64,000 nucleotides of DNA from Huiozyma naganishii CBS 8797 (GCF_000348985.1 NC_035923.1:496001-560000); one strand, 5' to 3'. Counted from the first letter of the stretch, positions 1 through 9,951 are shown. Numbers and translations are program-made. Notes: generated from the letters alone by a model not told the origin.

Positions 1-353
1 AAAGAAGAAGAAGAAATGGAAGGGCCGGGGCTGCGCCTGTTTCTCACGGCATACACAGAAACGTACGTACCAGTATAGAGCAGCAAGTGAAGGAAAGCAA
101 AGGGTGCCTGCGCGCTGCAGAGCCTTCTGTGGACCTGCTGTAAAACTGCCGCAGAACGTTCAGCGCTAGGAGGCCTTCTGTGCAGCAGCAATCGCGGGAG
201 AGAGGGCCCGCAGGAGCCCAGACACCGCCGCAGGAGCCCCTGCGGTGACGAGTGAAGCGCCGGTGGGTCTGTTCCGCGACACCGCTGTGAGCAAGAGCAT
301 GGGCAACGCTGCCAGACTGGCTCGATGGGGGGGAGGGGGACACAGTCGGGGAC
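1..353. other. Left-edge intergenic region, no gene assigned
   Basis: This stretch lies 3' of HCR1. A short frame beginning at base 1 is open until a TAG at 76-78 and could be the last codons of a rightward gene cut by the window edge. In S. cerevisiae PEX13 sits here, but the peptide is too short and charged for me to recognise. The longer open frame on the minus strand across 44-499 runs into HCR1 and has no protein-like features. Confidence 0.4.
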
Positions 354-1169
354 TTACATGAAATCACCGTCTCCGAAATCGTCGTAGTCACCCATATCGA
401 AATCTTGGTCCTTTTTGAAGGCCCCACCAAGGTTAGTCTTGGCTTTGGCCTTCTTCTTCCCTGCACCACCCGTGGCGGTGCCACCTCTGACACGGGCAAG
501 TCTCTCCTGTCTCTCCTGTCTCTCCTTGTCCTTGATAAGCACGTTCAAAGTGGCCACTGTCTGTCTGATGGACTCGATGGACATTGGTTTACAGATATCC
601 CTGCACAGGTCAATGGCCAGTCCGGAGGAGTAGTTCAAAGAGGATTTCTCGTTCATGGATGTGACCGCCACGGACAATGCCTTCTGTAGGTCCTGGAAGT
701 CACGCTTGGTCTCCGCCTGCGTGAACAGTGGGTGAGTCTCGATCGGCGTGTCCTTTGTGAAAGTGGCCCGTGCGCCTAGAAGCAACGAGTCTGCGTTCTC
801 CCTCGCGGCAGCAGCAGCCCGTGGATGTTCATTCATCGCAAGGTCGCCGAACAGGTCCGATGCGTTCTTCAAATCGGATTCTAGTTCGGCCTTCTTCAAC
901 AATTCCTTCCGCGATTTCTCGTCGAGCGTGTCAATTGCCAGCAAAACGTCCTCTTTTTTACCCTTCTTGGGGTCTGCACCCTTCTTCTTCGTCGCGGGGG
1001 TTGTCGCTTTCTTTTTGGCAGCCGGTTTGGGCTCCTCGGCAGCGGGTTCAGCGTCCCAGGACTCCAACACAGGCTCGTCCGCGTCCCAGGACTCCATCAG
1101 GACAGCGTCGTCGTCGCCAATAGCGGCAGGGCCCACGGACCCATTGATAGCATCGTCTTCCCAGGACAT
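354..1169 (-). CDS. HCR1: eIF3j subunit Hcr1
   Basis: Translation initiation factor eIF3j, 271 residues. In the cytoplasm it binds eIF3 and the 40S subunit, stabilises pre-initiation complexes, and helps recycling and 20S pre-rRNA processing (family knowledge). The protein opens MSWEDDAING, followed by two WDA-containing acidic repeats (ESWDADEP, ESWDAEP) near residues 25-45, then a lysine-rich linker, a helical middle, and a basic C-terminus closing with an acidic tail (MGDYDDFGDGDFM). The start is the ATG at 1167-1169; the open frame extends upstream without a better ATG. Length matches the S. cerevisiae protein closely. It is followed in chromosomal order by UPS1, as in S. cerevisiae YLR192C-YLR193C. 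An RRPE-like box lies about 95 bases upstream. Confidence 0.95.
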   Translation of the reverse strand: MSWEDDAINGSVGPAAIGDDDAVLMESWDADEPVLESWDAEPAAEEPKPAAKKKATTPATKKKGADPKKGKKEDVLLAIDTLDEKSRKELLKKAELESDLKNASDLFGDLAMNEHPRAAAAARENADSLLLGARATFTKDTPIETHPLFTQAETKRDFQDLQKALSVAVTSMNEKSSLNYSSGLAIDLCRDICKPMSIESIRQTVATLNVLIKDKERQERQERLARVRGGTATGGAGKKKAKAKTNLGGAFKKDQDFDMGDYDDFGDGDFM

Positions 1170-1521
1170 TTTTCTGCGATTGTGAGGTTGTGTGGTCGTG
1201 TGTATACTCTGCCTTCGTCTGTGAACAGACCCACCAGTTGAAGATCGCATCGTTCCAAAGTGAAAAATTTTTTGTTTCTATTCAAAAAAATTTTCGTCAT
1301 TTTTTGGAAGAAGACGCTGGCGATGGGGAGGACGAAGACGAGAGAATTGGGGTGTCGTTCTTTGCATTGAGTTGGTGAGATGCACCCTACTCGCGTAGTC
1401 TACAGTTCTGTGAATGGCACATCGAAAAAAGATGGGAGGAAAAAGTCAATGTATAATAATAAATGCCCTGGAATGTGAATGTGTATTTACGTGAGAAAGG
1501 TACCGTTTGTGTACCCCCTGT
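1170..1521. promoter_or_regulatory. HCR1 promoter and UPS1 3' flank
   Basis: Intergenic 352 bases. TGAAAAATTTT at 1261-1271 matches the RRPE element of ribosome-biogenesis and translation genes, which suits HCR1. A second A/T run follows at 1283-1294. No other gene was seen. Confidence 0.45.
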
Positions 1522-2142
1522 TTAAATAAGTTCTTGTGACTGCTGTGGTTGCGGAGGTTGTGTTTGGCATTGCGCCTGCGCCTGTGCCTGCGCCTGAGCG
1601 ACGCTGATCGCTGCGACACGCTCTGCAGCTGCCTCTATCTTCTGCATCACCAGGGACATCCCCTCCCTGCTCCTCTTGACACTCTCCTCGAACTTCGCAC
1701 GCGCCAAAGCCTCGATCTTGTGCTTGATGCCGTTCAGCCCGCTCGTGAAGGTGACCTCGCTGTGCACGCTTGTGGCCCGCCTGTCCGGCAGGTACTCGTA
1801 CGTAGTGCGCTCCTCGACCTTAAGCACCCGCGTGTGGTCCAGATTCCGCGCATACGTCGTAAGCACCTTCCGCCGCCGGTCCACGCGCGAGTACTCGATC
1901 ATCCACGAGTCGCTGATCTTGACGCCGCCCACTATCCACTGCACCCACCCGGGCAGCCGACCCTGTTTCCGTATCAGTCGCGTCGTGAACAGCACGTCCC
2001 CCCTGCGGTCCAAGTGCCGGTCAATCACATCCGTCGACAGGATGTGCGTCGCATACGGGTTAGGGTACTTGTTGAACACCACACTCGTCACGCAGTCGAA
2101 GTCGCTGTTGAAAGTGTCCCTGTTGCAATGTAGTAGAACCAT
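1522..2142 (-). CDS. UPS1: Mitochondrial PRELI-family phosphatidic-acid carrier Ups1
   Basis: PRELI/MSF1-domain lipid transfer protein of the mitochondrial intermembrane space, 206 residues. With Mdm35 it moves phosphatidic acid to the inner membrane for cardiolipin synthesis, the pathway completed by CRD1, also in this window. The domain begins at the start (MVLLH), with the family hallmark NKYPNPYATHILS near residues 24-36 and RNLDHTRVLKVEE in the middle. The tail from about residue 180 is a Q-rich and QA-repeat extension (AQAQAQAQ) beyond the usual length of about 175. The true ATG is at 2140-2142. Position between HCR1 and NCW2 supports UPS1 over the related UPS2/UPS3. Confidence 0.93.
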   Translation of the reverse strand: MVLLHCNRDTFNSDFDCVTSVVFNKYPNPYATHILSTDVIDRHLDRRGDVLFTTRLIRKQGRLPGWVQWIVGGVKISDSWMIEYSRVDRRRKVLTTYARNLDHTRVLKVEERTTYEYLPDRRATSVHSEVTFTSGLNGIKHKIEALARAKFEESVKRSREGMSLVMQKIEAAAERVAAISVAQAQAQAQAQCQTQPPQPQQSQELI

Positions 2143-2415
2143 CAAAAGAAAAAAGCTGCAAAGCCAAAAGAGTGGTGTATAGCAACCGAAGAACCTTGTG
2201 TCCTCGCACGCACTTAACTCAAAAGAAACAGACCGCCCTGCTTGCCTCGTGATCCCTCCCTACCTTCTAAGTAAACGGTCCTTCAAGAACTTCAGGGAAC
2301 GACGTTTTGAACGATTATGAATATTTCTTATATAATTTGTTGTAAGTTATGAAAGTTAAGCAACGATGACTCGTTCTTGATGCTGTAGCTGGTATTGGTG
2401 TTGCAGGTGGGGTTC

Positions 2416-3141
2416 TCAAAACAGGAAAATCGCGAGGAGGGCTCCCATGCCGTAGACGCCGTTGGCGTGTAATAGCACACCGTTGTTGTCGCTGGTTGTG
2501 CCGTTGCGGTTCTTCGCGATTGTCGCTGTGGACGACCGTTTCTTGCTGCTCCCGCTGCTACTACCACTGCTGTGGCTGCTACCGCTGGTAGCAGTGGTTA
2601 CAGTGCTTGGTAACCACCATAGCGTAGAGGTGTACGTTTGTCCCAGCGAGTTCGTGCCCACAACGGTGCTCAGTGGTCCGTCTGTAGTGGTGTGTGTCTC
2701 GCTCGCTACGCTGCCCGTCTTTACCTTCGCCGTCTCTGTGCTCTGTAGTGTACCCTTTTTGTCGGAAACTTTAGTGGTGTCCTTCGCGGTGGCAGTTGCC
2801 GCATCCGTTTTCCCAGACGCTACGTTTGCAGGGTTGTACCATACCAATTGCGTGGTTGTCCGTCCTTGAGCATCGGTAGTCACAATAGTACCACTGGGCG
2901 CTACCGCATATGTATTGGTGGCTGCATCGGTGGTAGCAACGGTGGCTGCGGCCGTTATAGCTGCTGCTACTGCTGTTGTATCCACCTTACCGTTCTGTTC
3001 AGCTGTATTGGTAGCGACGGTTTCCGTGTCTTGCAACAATTGTTGTATAGTAGTTGCGGCAGGATTCTCCTCGAGAGCACCGGTGTCTGTAGCAATTGCT
3101 AGCGTACTCAAGAGGCTGGTTAGAACTATACTGGATTTCAT
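2416..3141 (-). CDS. NCW2: GPI-anchored cell-wall protein Ncw2-like
   Basis: Predicted secreted, GPI-anchored wall protein of 241 residues. Residues 1 to about 17 form a signal peptide (MKSSIVLTSLLSTLAIA). The body is rich in Thr, Ser and Ala, as in heavily O-mannosylated wall proteins, with two similar modules (TTDAQGRTTTQLVWYNP and VVGTNSLGQTYTSTLWWLP). A Ser/Gly stretch precedes a basic patch (KKRS), and the C-terminus is a hydrophobic GPI-addition signal (GMGALLAIFLF). Gene order between UPS1 and NMT1 matches YLR194C. Sequence in such proteins diverges fast, so the assignment rests mainly on architecture and synteny. Confidence 0.85.
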   Translation of the reverse strand: MKSSIVLTSLLSTLAIATDTGALEENPAATTIQQLLQDTETVATNTAEQNGKVDTTAVAAAITAAATVATTDAATNTYAVAPSGTIVTTDAQGRTTTQLVWYNPANVASGKTDAATATAKDTTKVSDKKGTLQSTETAKVKTGSVASETHTTTDGPLSTVVGTNSLGQTYTSTLWWLPSTVTTATSGSSHSSGSSSGSSKKRSSTATIAKNRNGTTSDNNGVLLHANGVYGMGALLAIFLF

Positions 3142-3142
3142 T

Positions 3143-3166
3143 TGTGTGTGTGTGTGTGTGTGTGTG
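3143..3166. repeat. (TG)12 microsatellite abutting the NCW2 start
   Basis: Twelve perfect TG units. On the coding strand of NCW2 this is (CA)12 ending one base before the ATG, so it occupies the 5' leader. Confidence 0.95.
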
Positions 3167-3494
3167 ATTCAGTTACTACCGTTTCAGCGACACACAAAAA
3201 CAAGCTACAACCCGTTTACATTAACGTCTTACATCCATTCCTATCATCGTCTATATATATGTGTGTGTCCGTGGTTCCACGATACCGCCCTGATGCTGTG
3301 CTACAACGCGCCCAATTTCAGTTTGCCAAGCCATCTCAATACATTCAGTGCCGCAAACTAAAAATAAAGAGCGAGGCACAACGAGGTGCAAAAACGGCAG
3401 AAACAAGCGGCAACTAAGCCCTGAGAGGGCGTTTCATAGTCGCTTCACAGTCGTCGCAATGACATATTGTGGAAATAACGTTGCACTTCCCTTC
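3167..3494. other. NCW2 upstream region and NMT1 3' flank
   Basis: Holds the promoter of NCW2, with a TATATATATG stretch at about 3250-3260, and the 3' end of NMT1. No further gene was seen. Confidence 0.4.
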
Positions 3495-4871
3495 TCAAAG
3501 CATCACAACACCAACGTTACTGCGCCTCTCCGTGTCGTAGCTCTTGTCCTCACGGATCCCGCCTGTGATCGGGAACGTTTTGTAATTGAACAGGTAGAAG
3601 TTCAAGAACCCGTCTCCAGGGCCGAACTTGAGGTCCTCCAAGAACAGTGCATTGTCCTGCGATGTCAGAGCATTGAAGACATCCATTTTCGCGCGTCTCG
3701 CGAGCACGACAGCGTCTCCCATGATACTGTTCAACCTCTTGCGCAGGACCGCGGTAGCCTCTGTGCTGAATCTGTCAGTGAACTCAAAATCCGCGTCAGT
3801 CGCGTAGTAGAAGAGATACCCTATCCCCAGCTCCTTGTGGACGGAATGGTTCAAGATAGAGAAGGGGAGAGAATAGAAGGAGAAGAAATCCGTTATTCTG
3901 CCGTCCGCATCCTCTACTACGTATGAGAAGATGACCTTATCTTGCTCCGCGTTGGGCCCCCCAAGAAACCAGTGGCTGAACTCCTCGCGGGAGAATATCT
4001 GTCTCAAGTCAAACCGGGCTTGGTATTTCTGGAGCAGGGATAACGTGGCATCCACATCGCCAGCAACCATTGGTCTCAACCCCAGCGTCTTGGTCTTGTT
4101 TGGAATCGCATACCTGGCGGTCATCTCAGAGACAGACTTGCCCATGGGGAGATCTGTGAACCCGACCTCGTACAGTTTATTCCAGTCGATCGGGCGGTGA
4201 GTGTACCTACAAACTGACACGGGGGATGGGAGCACGGTCCCAGCGGTATACAACGCATGCCAAATGTCACACCTATTGACCCTCCTCGTGATCTCCTTGA
4301 TCAGCACGGGCGTCAGTCTTTTGGATCTCAATTGCTTGTGAACGCACAGAAAGTTGATTTCGACGCTGGGGACGGTCTTTCCCCTCACCTCAAGAGTCAC
4401 AGGGATAGCAGAGATAAACGCAATCAACTTTCCCGTCTCCTTAACACGTACACCGACAAGCCAGTCCCCTCTCCATCCGGGGCTCTTCAGCGCCCAATTG
4501 AAGAACTCCCGTGTGTAATTGAACCTGAAAGTAGCGTCTTTGTCCTCCACGTAGTTCTCATTGAGCAATAAGTACACATCCTCCAACTGCTGTGGATCCA
4601 GGATATCCACATCACACCACTCGAACGCTGGAAGCATGGCCAAGGGCTCCTTCGGGATCTCCTCTGCGGTCTTTGTTCCATCAATTGTGCCCTCATCTTC
4701 CACAGACTCGTCAAACGAGGTCACCGGTTGCGTCCTCCAAAACTTGTAGTCCTTCATATCTTTGCGCTGCTCTGCAGGGCCATCACCGTCCCTAAACTTC
4801 GACGGGTCGTTGATCGCCAGCTTTTCAAGAAGCTCCTTCAAACCCGGGCCCTTTGTCTCGTTACTTGGCAT
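3495..4871 (-). CDS. NMT1: N-myristoyltransferase
   Basis: Glycylpeptide N-tetradecanoyltransferase, 458 residues, an essential cytosolic/ribosome-associated enzyme that transfers myristate from myristoyl-CoA to an N-terminal glycine. Two GNAT-like halves are present: the acyl-CoA-binding segment [20 protein letters not shown], and near the C-terminus the second signature [15 protein letters not shown]. The protein ends NVGVVML; the terminal carboxylate serves as catalytic base in this family. The start is the ATG at 4869-4871 (MPSNETKG); the frame stays open 15 codons upstream without a better ATG. Length equals the S. cerevisiae enzyme within a few residues. A likely substrate, ARF1 with Gly2, lies at 49.9 kb. 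Divergent from PWP1. Confidence 0.97.
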   Translation of the reverse strand: MPSNETKGPGLKELLEKLAINDPSKFRDGDGPAEQRKDMKDYKFWRTQPVTSFDESVEDEGTIDGTKTAEEIPKEPLAMLPAFEWCDVDILDPQQLEDVYLLLNENYVEDKDATFRFNYTREFFNWALKSPGWRGDWLVGVRVKETGKLIAFISAIPVTLEVRGKTVPSVEINFLCVHKQLRSKRLTPVLIKEITRRVNRCDIWHALYTAGTVLPSPVSVCRYTHRPIDWNKLYEVGFTDLPMGKSVSEMTARYAIPNKTKTLGLRPMVAGDVDATLSLLQKYQARFDLRQIFSREEFSHWFLGGPNAEQDKVIFSYVVEDADGRITDFFSFYSLPFSILNHSVHKELGIGYLFYYATDADFEFTDRFSTEATAVLRKRLNSIMGDAVVLARRAKMDVFNALTSQDNALFLEDLKFGPGDGFLNFYLFNYKTFPITGGIREDKSYDTERRSNVGVVML

Positions 4872-5214
4872 TCTTCTCTGTTTTTTTTCTTCCAAAACTC
4901 TGCTACAAATCAGCAACCACCCTCAGTCTCGCAATTGACCCTCGAGACACACTCCACAGGGGGAACCTGACCCTTCATCAACCAAACTTCAACGTCTCAT
5001 AAGCCGTCTCACTCACTATTCAAACAGATCATCGCATATCCTGTATCACTCGATACGAACCTGGAAAATTTTTCTTTTTCTGTCTCTTCGAGTTTTCGCG
5101 ATGAGCTTCAAGAAAAAAAGAAAATTGCTTGAAGCCTCGAGGCTGTCAAGTGTGAAGAGCAAGCCGTTGTTGTACACTGGAGAACCCTTCATACATATTC
5201 AATCCTAGCAAACA
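4872..5214. promoter_or_regulatory. NMT1/PWP1 divergent promoter with PAC and RRPE
   Basis: GCGATGAGCT at 5098-5107 is a perfect PAC box, and GAAAATTTTT at 5064-5073 an RRPE-like box 25 bases before it. The pair marks ribosome-biogenesis genes and lies 108-150 bases before the PWP1 ATG. No gene was seen in this gap. Confidence 0.7.
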
Positions 5215-6957
5215 ATGATCTCAGCCACTGCGTGGGTTCCTAGAGGTTTTGCAGCAGAGTTTGCTGAAAAGTACCAATTGGACGATGAGGAGTTGGCGAG
5301 AATCGAAGAGATGGCCAAACTGAACCTCGGCGCGGAATCTCATGCCGAGGCAGAGGCCCTGGAGGCAGAGGGTGCTGCCACATCAGGGAGCACTGACGGA
5401 TTGAAGGGCCAGCTGGACATTGATGACGATTTAAAGGAGTACGATTTGGAGAATTACGACGCAGAGGTTACCGGAGGTGAGGCCGAGGGCGTGACCATGT
5501 TCCCCGGGTTGGCCAACGAGGACGTTAAGTTCCACGAGGGTGAGGAGGGAGCCGATGCATATATATCTTTGCCCAGCCAGGAGGATGCCGTAGAGGAAAA
5601 ACAGGAATTACAAGTCTACCCAACAGATAACCTCGTGCTGGCCACTAGAACAGAGGACGACGTTTCGTACTTGGATGTGTACGTCTACGATGACGGTGCT
5701 GGGTTCCACAGCGCTGAAATCCCACAGGAAAAGGGTGACGAGCTGGACCCAGATGTCGCCCGTGGGCTTGTCCGTGACAACTCGCTGTACGTGCATCACG
5801 ATTTGATGTTGCCCGCTTTCCCGCTATGTCTTGAATGGTTGAATTATAAACCTGGGAGCAACTCAGACGATCCAGCGAATTTCGTCGCTATTGGTACCTT
5901 CGACCCACAGATCGAAATCTGGAATCTAGATTGTGTCGATAAAGCATTCCCAGATGTTATCCTTGGCGAACCCACGGAAAACTCAATGGCCAGTATGAAA
6001 TCGAAAAAAAAGAATAAGAAGATGAGTGCGCATGTCACCACACACCATACAGATGCCGTGCTTTCGCTGGCTCACAACAAACTTTTCAGATCCGTGTTGG
6101 CCTCCACCTCGGCGGACCATACGGTAAAACTTTGGGACTTGAACAACGCCTCCGTGGTGCGTTCGTTCGACTCGATACACAGCGGTAAGAATGTATCCGC
6201 TAGTGAGTGGCATCAGAGCAACGGGTCCATTTTGTTGACTGCCGGTTACGATTCCCGTATCGCGTTGACAGACGTGAGAAGCAACGATGCCAAGAACTTG
6301 TCCAAATATTGGTCGGTCAGCTCTGGTGAAGAGATCGAATCTGCCACTTTTGTCGACGAGAATATAATACTTTGTGGTACAGACACAGGTAACGTTTACT
6401 CGTTTGACATAAGGAACAATGCAGAATCGAAATCTGTATGGACTTTAAAGGCACACGACTCCGGTATATCCGCATTGGCAGTAAACAAGTTTGTCCCCGG
6501 GTTGTTGACCACTGGTGCCATGGGTGATAAAGTTGCCAAGACATGGAAATTCCCAACAGACACTAACGGTCTAAAGGGCCCAAACATGGTCTTATCGAGG
6601 GATTTTGATGTCGGGAATGTTTTGAGCATCTCGTACGCTCCAGATATCGAAGTATCGGGTACAATGGTTCTCGGTGGTGTCAGTAAAGGTTTGAAATTAT
6701 GGGACGTGTTCTCCAATAGATCTGTCCGTAAAAGTTTTGCACCAGAGTTGAGAGCCGTTCAACAACAAGCCCGCGAAGACGCCCAAAAAGTGGGAAGATC
6801 CTCGAGAATCTCCAGAAAGTACATTACAAATGACAACCCTGACACGGTTGTCACCATCGCTGACCAGGGTGAGGACGAGGAGGAAAGAGAAAGAGAAGAA
6901 AGGGAGGGTGACTTTGATGATGACGATGAGGAGGAGGATTATGAGAACGACGAGTAA
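5215..6957 (+). CDS. PWP1: Ribosome-biogenesis WD40 protein Pwp1
   Basis: Nucleolar WD-repeat protein of 580 residues acting in early 60S assembly (25S/5.8S rRNA region; family knowledge). It opens MISATAWVPRGFA, a conserved N-terminal motif, then an acidic stretch. The beta-propeller includes HTDAVLSLAHNKLFRSVLAS with a following HTVKLWDL repeat, and GLKLWDVFSN near residue 495. A KKKKNKK basic patch near residue 260 may be a nuclear signal. The C-terminus is strongly acidic (DDDDEEEDYENDE). Length is close to the S. cerevisiae protein. The upstream PAC and RRPE boxes fit co-regulation with NOP56, the next gene. Confidence 0.96.
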   Translation: MISATAWVPRGFAAEFAEKYQLDDEELARIEEMAKLNLGAESHAEAEALEAEGAATSGSTDGLKGQLDIDDDLKEYDLENYDAEVTGGEAEGVTMFPGLANEDVKFHEGEEGADAYISLPSQEDAVEEKQELQVYPTDNLVLATRTEDDVSYLDVYVYDDGAGFHSAEIPQEKGDELDPDVARGLVRDNSLYVHHDLMLPAFPLCLEWLNYKPGSNSDDPANFVAIGTFDPQIEIWNLDCVDKAFPDVILGEPTENSMASMKSKKKNKKMSAHVTTHHTDAVLSLAHNKLFRSVLASTSADHTVKLWDLNNASVVRSFDSIHSGKNVSASEWHQSNGSILLTAGYDSRIALTDVRSNDAKNLSKYWSVSSGEEIESATFVDENIILCGTDTGNVYSFDIRNNAESKSVWTLKAHDSGISALAVNKFVPGLLTTGAMGDKVAKTWKFPTDTNGLKGPNMVLSRDFDVGNVLSISYAPDIEVSGTMVLGGVSKGLKLWDVFSNRSVRKSFAPELRAVQQQAREDAQKVGRSSRISRKYITNDNPDTVVTIADQGEDEEEREREEREGDFDDDDEEEDYENDE

Positions 6958-7497
6958 AAATGAAGTATGTCATAAATCAACTCTCACAGTGCCTACAAAG
7001 ACAAAGAAACATGTAAAGACGCTGAATCTATAATTCTATGTATGCATATAAGGCCAGTCATCTTTGTACAATAGCAAATCTACACAGCCGAAAATAATCT
7101 AGTCATTATCCAAAGGTGCTAGCTAAATCCACAAAAAGAAAGGGAAAATAAAGACAATGACAAACACATCACCCAAAATGGACCGAAATAGCGTCTTGAT
7201 ACCTTACTGATGTCAACGAACGCAGTTGATGGTTGGCGCCTTGTAGTGACCATCGTTCCCATAGCTAGCTAGCTCTAAATGATCCGGGTAACATTATACA
7301 ATTATTATTTTTCAATTTCGTATGAAATGACGGCATCGAAAATTTTCGAGATGAGAAAAAATTTTTCATTTTGCGATGCGTTTTATTCCAGTCCTCTATA
7401 TCTTAGAGCTTTTGGCACCACTTTAGTAGCAGAGGTGTAAGATAGGTTTGTTCAGACTCTTCGGCAAGTTTTTTAAAACCAACAGATACTATCGACA
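6958..7497. promoter_or_regulatory. PWP1 3' flank and NOP56 promoter
   Basis: 540 bases without a gene. A PAC-like core GAGATGAG at 7348-7355 runs directly into an RRPE palindrome GAAAAAATTTTT at 7355-7366, about 135 bases before NOP56. A GCTAGCTAGCT repeat occurs near 7263. The left half is AT-rich 3' flank. Confidence 0.55.
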
Positions 7498-8997
7498 ATG
7501 GCTGCCATTGAGTATTTGCTGTTCGAAGAGCCTACTGGCTACGCAGTATTCAAAGTCAAGCTACAACAGGATGACATTGGATCTCGTCTTGCCGAGGTGC
7601 AGGAACAGATCAACGACTTTGGGTCTTTCACCAAGATGGTAGAGCTGGTTTCGTTTGCTCCATTCAAGGGTGCTGCTGAAGCTTTGGAGAACGCTAACGA
7701 GATCTCTGAAGGTTTGGTTTCCGAGTCCTTGAAGTCGGTGTTGGACTTGAATTTGCCAAAGCCATCCAAGAAGAAATCTATTGCTCTTGGTATCTCTGAC
7801 AAAAACTTGGGTCCATCCATCAAGGAAACCTTCCCCTACGTGGACAGTGTTTCCAACGAGTTGGTCCAGGACATGTTGCGTGGTATCAGACTGCACGGTG
7901 AGAAATTGTTCAAAGGTTTGCAATCCGGTGACTTGGACAGAGCTCACCTTGGTCTAGGTCATGCTTACTCCAGAGCTAAAGTGAAGTTTTCCGTTCAAAA
8001 GAACGATAACCATATCATTCAAGCCATTGCTCTAGTTGACCAATTGGACAAAGATATCAACACTTTCGCCATGAGAGTCAAGGAATGGTACGGGTGGCAT
8101 TTCCCGGAATTGGCTAAGCTAGTTCCAGACAACTACAAATTTGCTCAATTGGTTCTGTTCATCAAGGACAAAGCTTCTTTGAACGACGAGTCCCTACATG
8201 ACTTGGCCGCTTTGTTGAATGACGACGCCGGTATTGCTCAAAGGGTTATCGACAACGCTCGTATCTCCATGGGTCAAGATCTTTCCGAAACCGATATGGA
8301 AAACGTTGGTGTCTTTGCGCAAAGAGTCGTTTCTCTTGTTGAGTACAGAAGACAATTGTATGACTACCTGTGTGAGAAGATGCACACCGTTGCTCCAAAC
8401 CTGTCAGAACTGATTGGTGAGGTCATTGGTGCTAGACTGATTTCCCATGCTGGTTCTTTGACTAATTTGTCCAAGCAAGCCGCCTCCACCGTCCAAATCT
8501 TGGGTGCTGAAAAGGCTCTTTTCAGAGCTTTGAAGACTAAGGGTAACACTCCAAAGTACGGGTTGATCTACCACAGTGGGTTCATCGCCAAGGCCGCCGC
8601 CAAGAACAAGGGTAGAATATCTAGATACTTGGCCAACAAGTGTTCCATTGCTTCCAGAATTGACAACTACTCTGACGAGCCAAGCAACGTCTTTGGTACC
8701 GTTTTGAAGAAGCAGGTGGAACAGAGACTTGAATTCTATGCCACTGGTAAGCCAACTTTGAAGAACGAGCTTGCTATTCATGAGGCCATGGAATTGTACA
8801 AGTCTGAAAACCCAGATGCTGAAAAGAAGGAAGACGCCGATGTTGAAGAGAAGCCTGCCAAGTCCAAGAAAAGAAAGCTAGAGTCTGATGAAGAAGAAGA
8901 AGAAGAAGAAAAGCCTAAGAAGGAGAAGAAGGAAAAGAAGGACAAGAAAGAAAAGAAGGACAAGAAGGAAAGAAAGACAAGAAAGAGAAGAAGGTGA
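7498..8997 (+). CDS. NOP56: Box C/D snoRNP core protein Nop56 (3' end probably frame-shifted)
   Basis: Core protein of box C/D snoRNPs, which guide 2'-O-methylation of rRNA in the nucleolus; partner of Nop58, Snu13 and fibrillarin. The frame as read gives 499 residues: the NOP5 N-terminal domain (MAAIEYLLFEEPTGYAVFKV), a coiled coil, and the Nop domain with LIGEVIGARLISHAGSLTNL and AEKALFRALK near residues 300-345. The tail is lysine/glutamate repeats. At about 8969-8971 the KKE/KKD pattern breaks into RKTRKRRR and stops at 8995-8997. In the frame one base over, the K/E pattern continues to a TAA at 9030-9032. One missing base in a purine run, natural or a sequencing error, explains this. Confidence 0.96.
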   Translation: MAAIEYLLFEEPTGYAVFKVKLQQDDIGSRLAEVQEQINDFGSFTKMVELVSFAPFKGAAEALENANEISEGLVSESLKSVLDLNLPKPSKKKSIALGISDKNLGPSIKETFPYVDSVSNELVQDMLRGIRLHGEKLFKGLQSGDLDRAHLGLGHAYSRAKVKFSVQKNDNHIIQAIALVDQLDKDINTFAMRVKEWYGWHFPELAKLVPDNYKFAQLVLFIKDKASLNDESLHDLAALLNDDAGIAQRVIDNARISMGQDLSETDMENVGVFAQRVVSLVEYRRQLYDYLCEKMHTVAPNLSELIGEVIGARLISHAGSLTNLSKQAASTVQILGAEKALFRALKTKGNTPKYGLIYHSGFIAKAAAKNKGRISRYLANKCSIASRIDNYSDEPSNVFGTVLKKQVEQRLEFYATGKPTLKNELAIHEAMELYKSENPDAEKKEDADVEEKPAKSKKRKLESDEEEEEEEKPKKEKKEKKDKKEKKDKKERKTRKRRR

Positions 8998-9032
8998 AGA
9001 AGGAGAAGAAAGAGAAGAAAAGTAAGAAATAA

Positions 9033-9390
9033 ATGCATTTTCTGAAGGGACTAATAATCCGTGCTTATCGTCATTTTTCTCATTCAAGATTACTTCATTC
9101 AATTCTATTAAATACATTGTCATCTATGTATACTGTATATTTAGCCCTTTTATTATTTACATTAATATTAGTACACAGCCTTACTTGCTCATTCTATTCT
9201 GTTAAACTTGCAGCGATCGGAATACGGCTACAAGTTATATTGTCTAAGTTAAGAGCAATTTATCAGACGTGTGGAAGATTTATCCTAAAACCATAAGGGA
9301 TCTTATCAAAAGGCATCTTTGAACGAAGATGTATGGTCTTTCTTGGTTTTATAGTTGGTTATTTTGTGTGAGGATAAATTGGGAACTTCC
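9033..9390. other. NOP56 3' flank, AT-rich, no gene
   Basis: AT-rich intergenic DNA between NOP56 and the LTR-like fragment. No open frame with protein character was seen. Confidence 0.5.
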
Positions 9391-9680
9391 TTTGGGAATG
9401 GACTCATGACCCGTTACCCTATCTAATACAGTACTGTGGACTATTATAAACCCGACATGTGAGTATACGAACTCGAGACATGCGGATGGCCCGTTATCCG
9501 GAACGTATATAAGCCGCAAGGTATCTGCACCGACATCTTTCAAGACCGTCTCTAAATTCAGGACCCAACTAACGAAGAAAGTGGAAGACAAGCACGCACA
9601 ACTGATACAACTACATACTTTACGTATACGGCGTAAATACACAATATCAAAGTCCTTACACACTTTTCTCAATCACAACC
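9391..9680 (+). mobile_element. Degenerate solo LTR fragment, Ty-like
   Basis: The first about 110 bases resemble the reverse complement of the LTR at 36361-36780. A 22-base exact match occurs (9442-9463 against 36708-36729), and both share AATGGACTCATG near the 5' end. The expected TGTTG terminus is decayed to TTTGG. The right end is uncertain; CACAACC at about 9675 is a candidate. No internal retrotransposon genes or target-site duplication were seen. Confidence 0.65.
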
Positions 9681-9951
9681 TGCTTTAGCTCTTACAGTTT
9701 TAAGTAAAAATACACTACACTCAACGTTAAATCATATCTCTTAATCGAAAAGCAATTGGAGCAGAATAGACCAAGTACCGAAGTGTATATTTACACTAAG
9801 TAGTATACATTATAACTGGTCTGCTTGAAATAAACAGATTCAAAAACCTGCTATAAACAAAAGGACCAGAACTCTGAAAAGGATTAAGGTTCAAGTTGAG
9901 ATTCCACCAGCTTAGATTATATCGGATGCCAAAGCATGCACTATATGCTCC
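9681..9951. other. AT-rich DNA downstream of PBA1
   Basis: 271 AT-rich bases between the LTR-like fragment and the PBA1 stop codon. No gene recognised. Confidence 0.4.

Noticed and set aside
44..499. Minus-strand open frame of 151 codons at the left edge
   Set aside because: Overlaps the HCR1 3' end in another frame and has low-complexity, non-protein-like sequence.
9349..9672. Minus-strand 107-codon frame between NOP56 and PBA1
   Set aside because: Lies across the degenerate LTR and shows no protein features.
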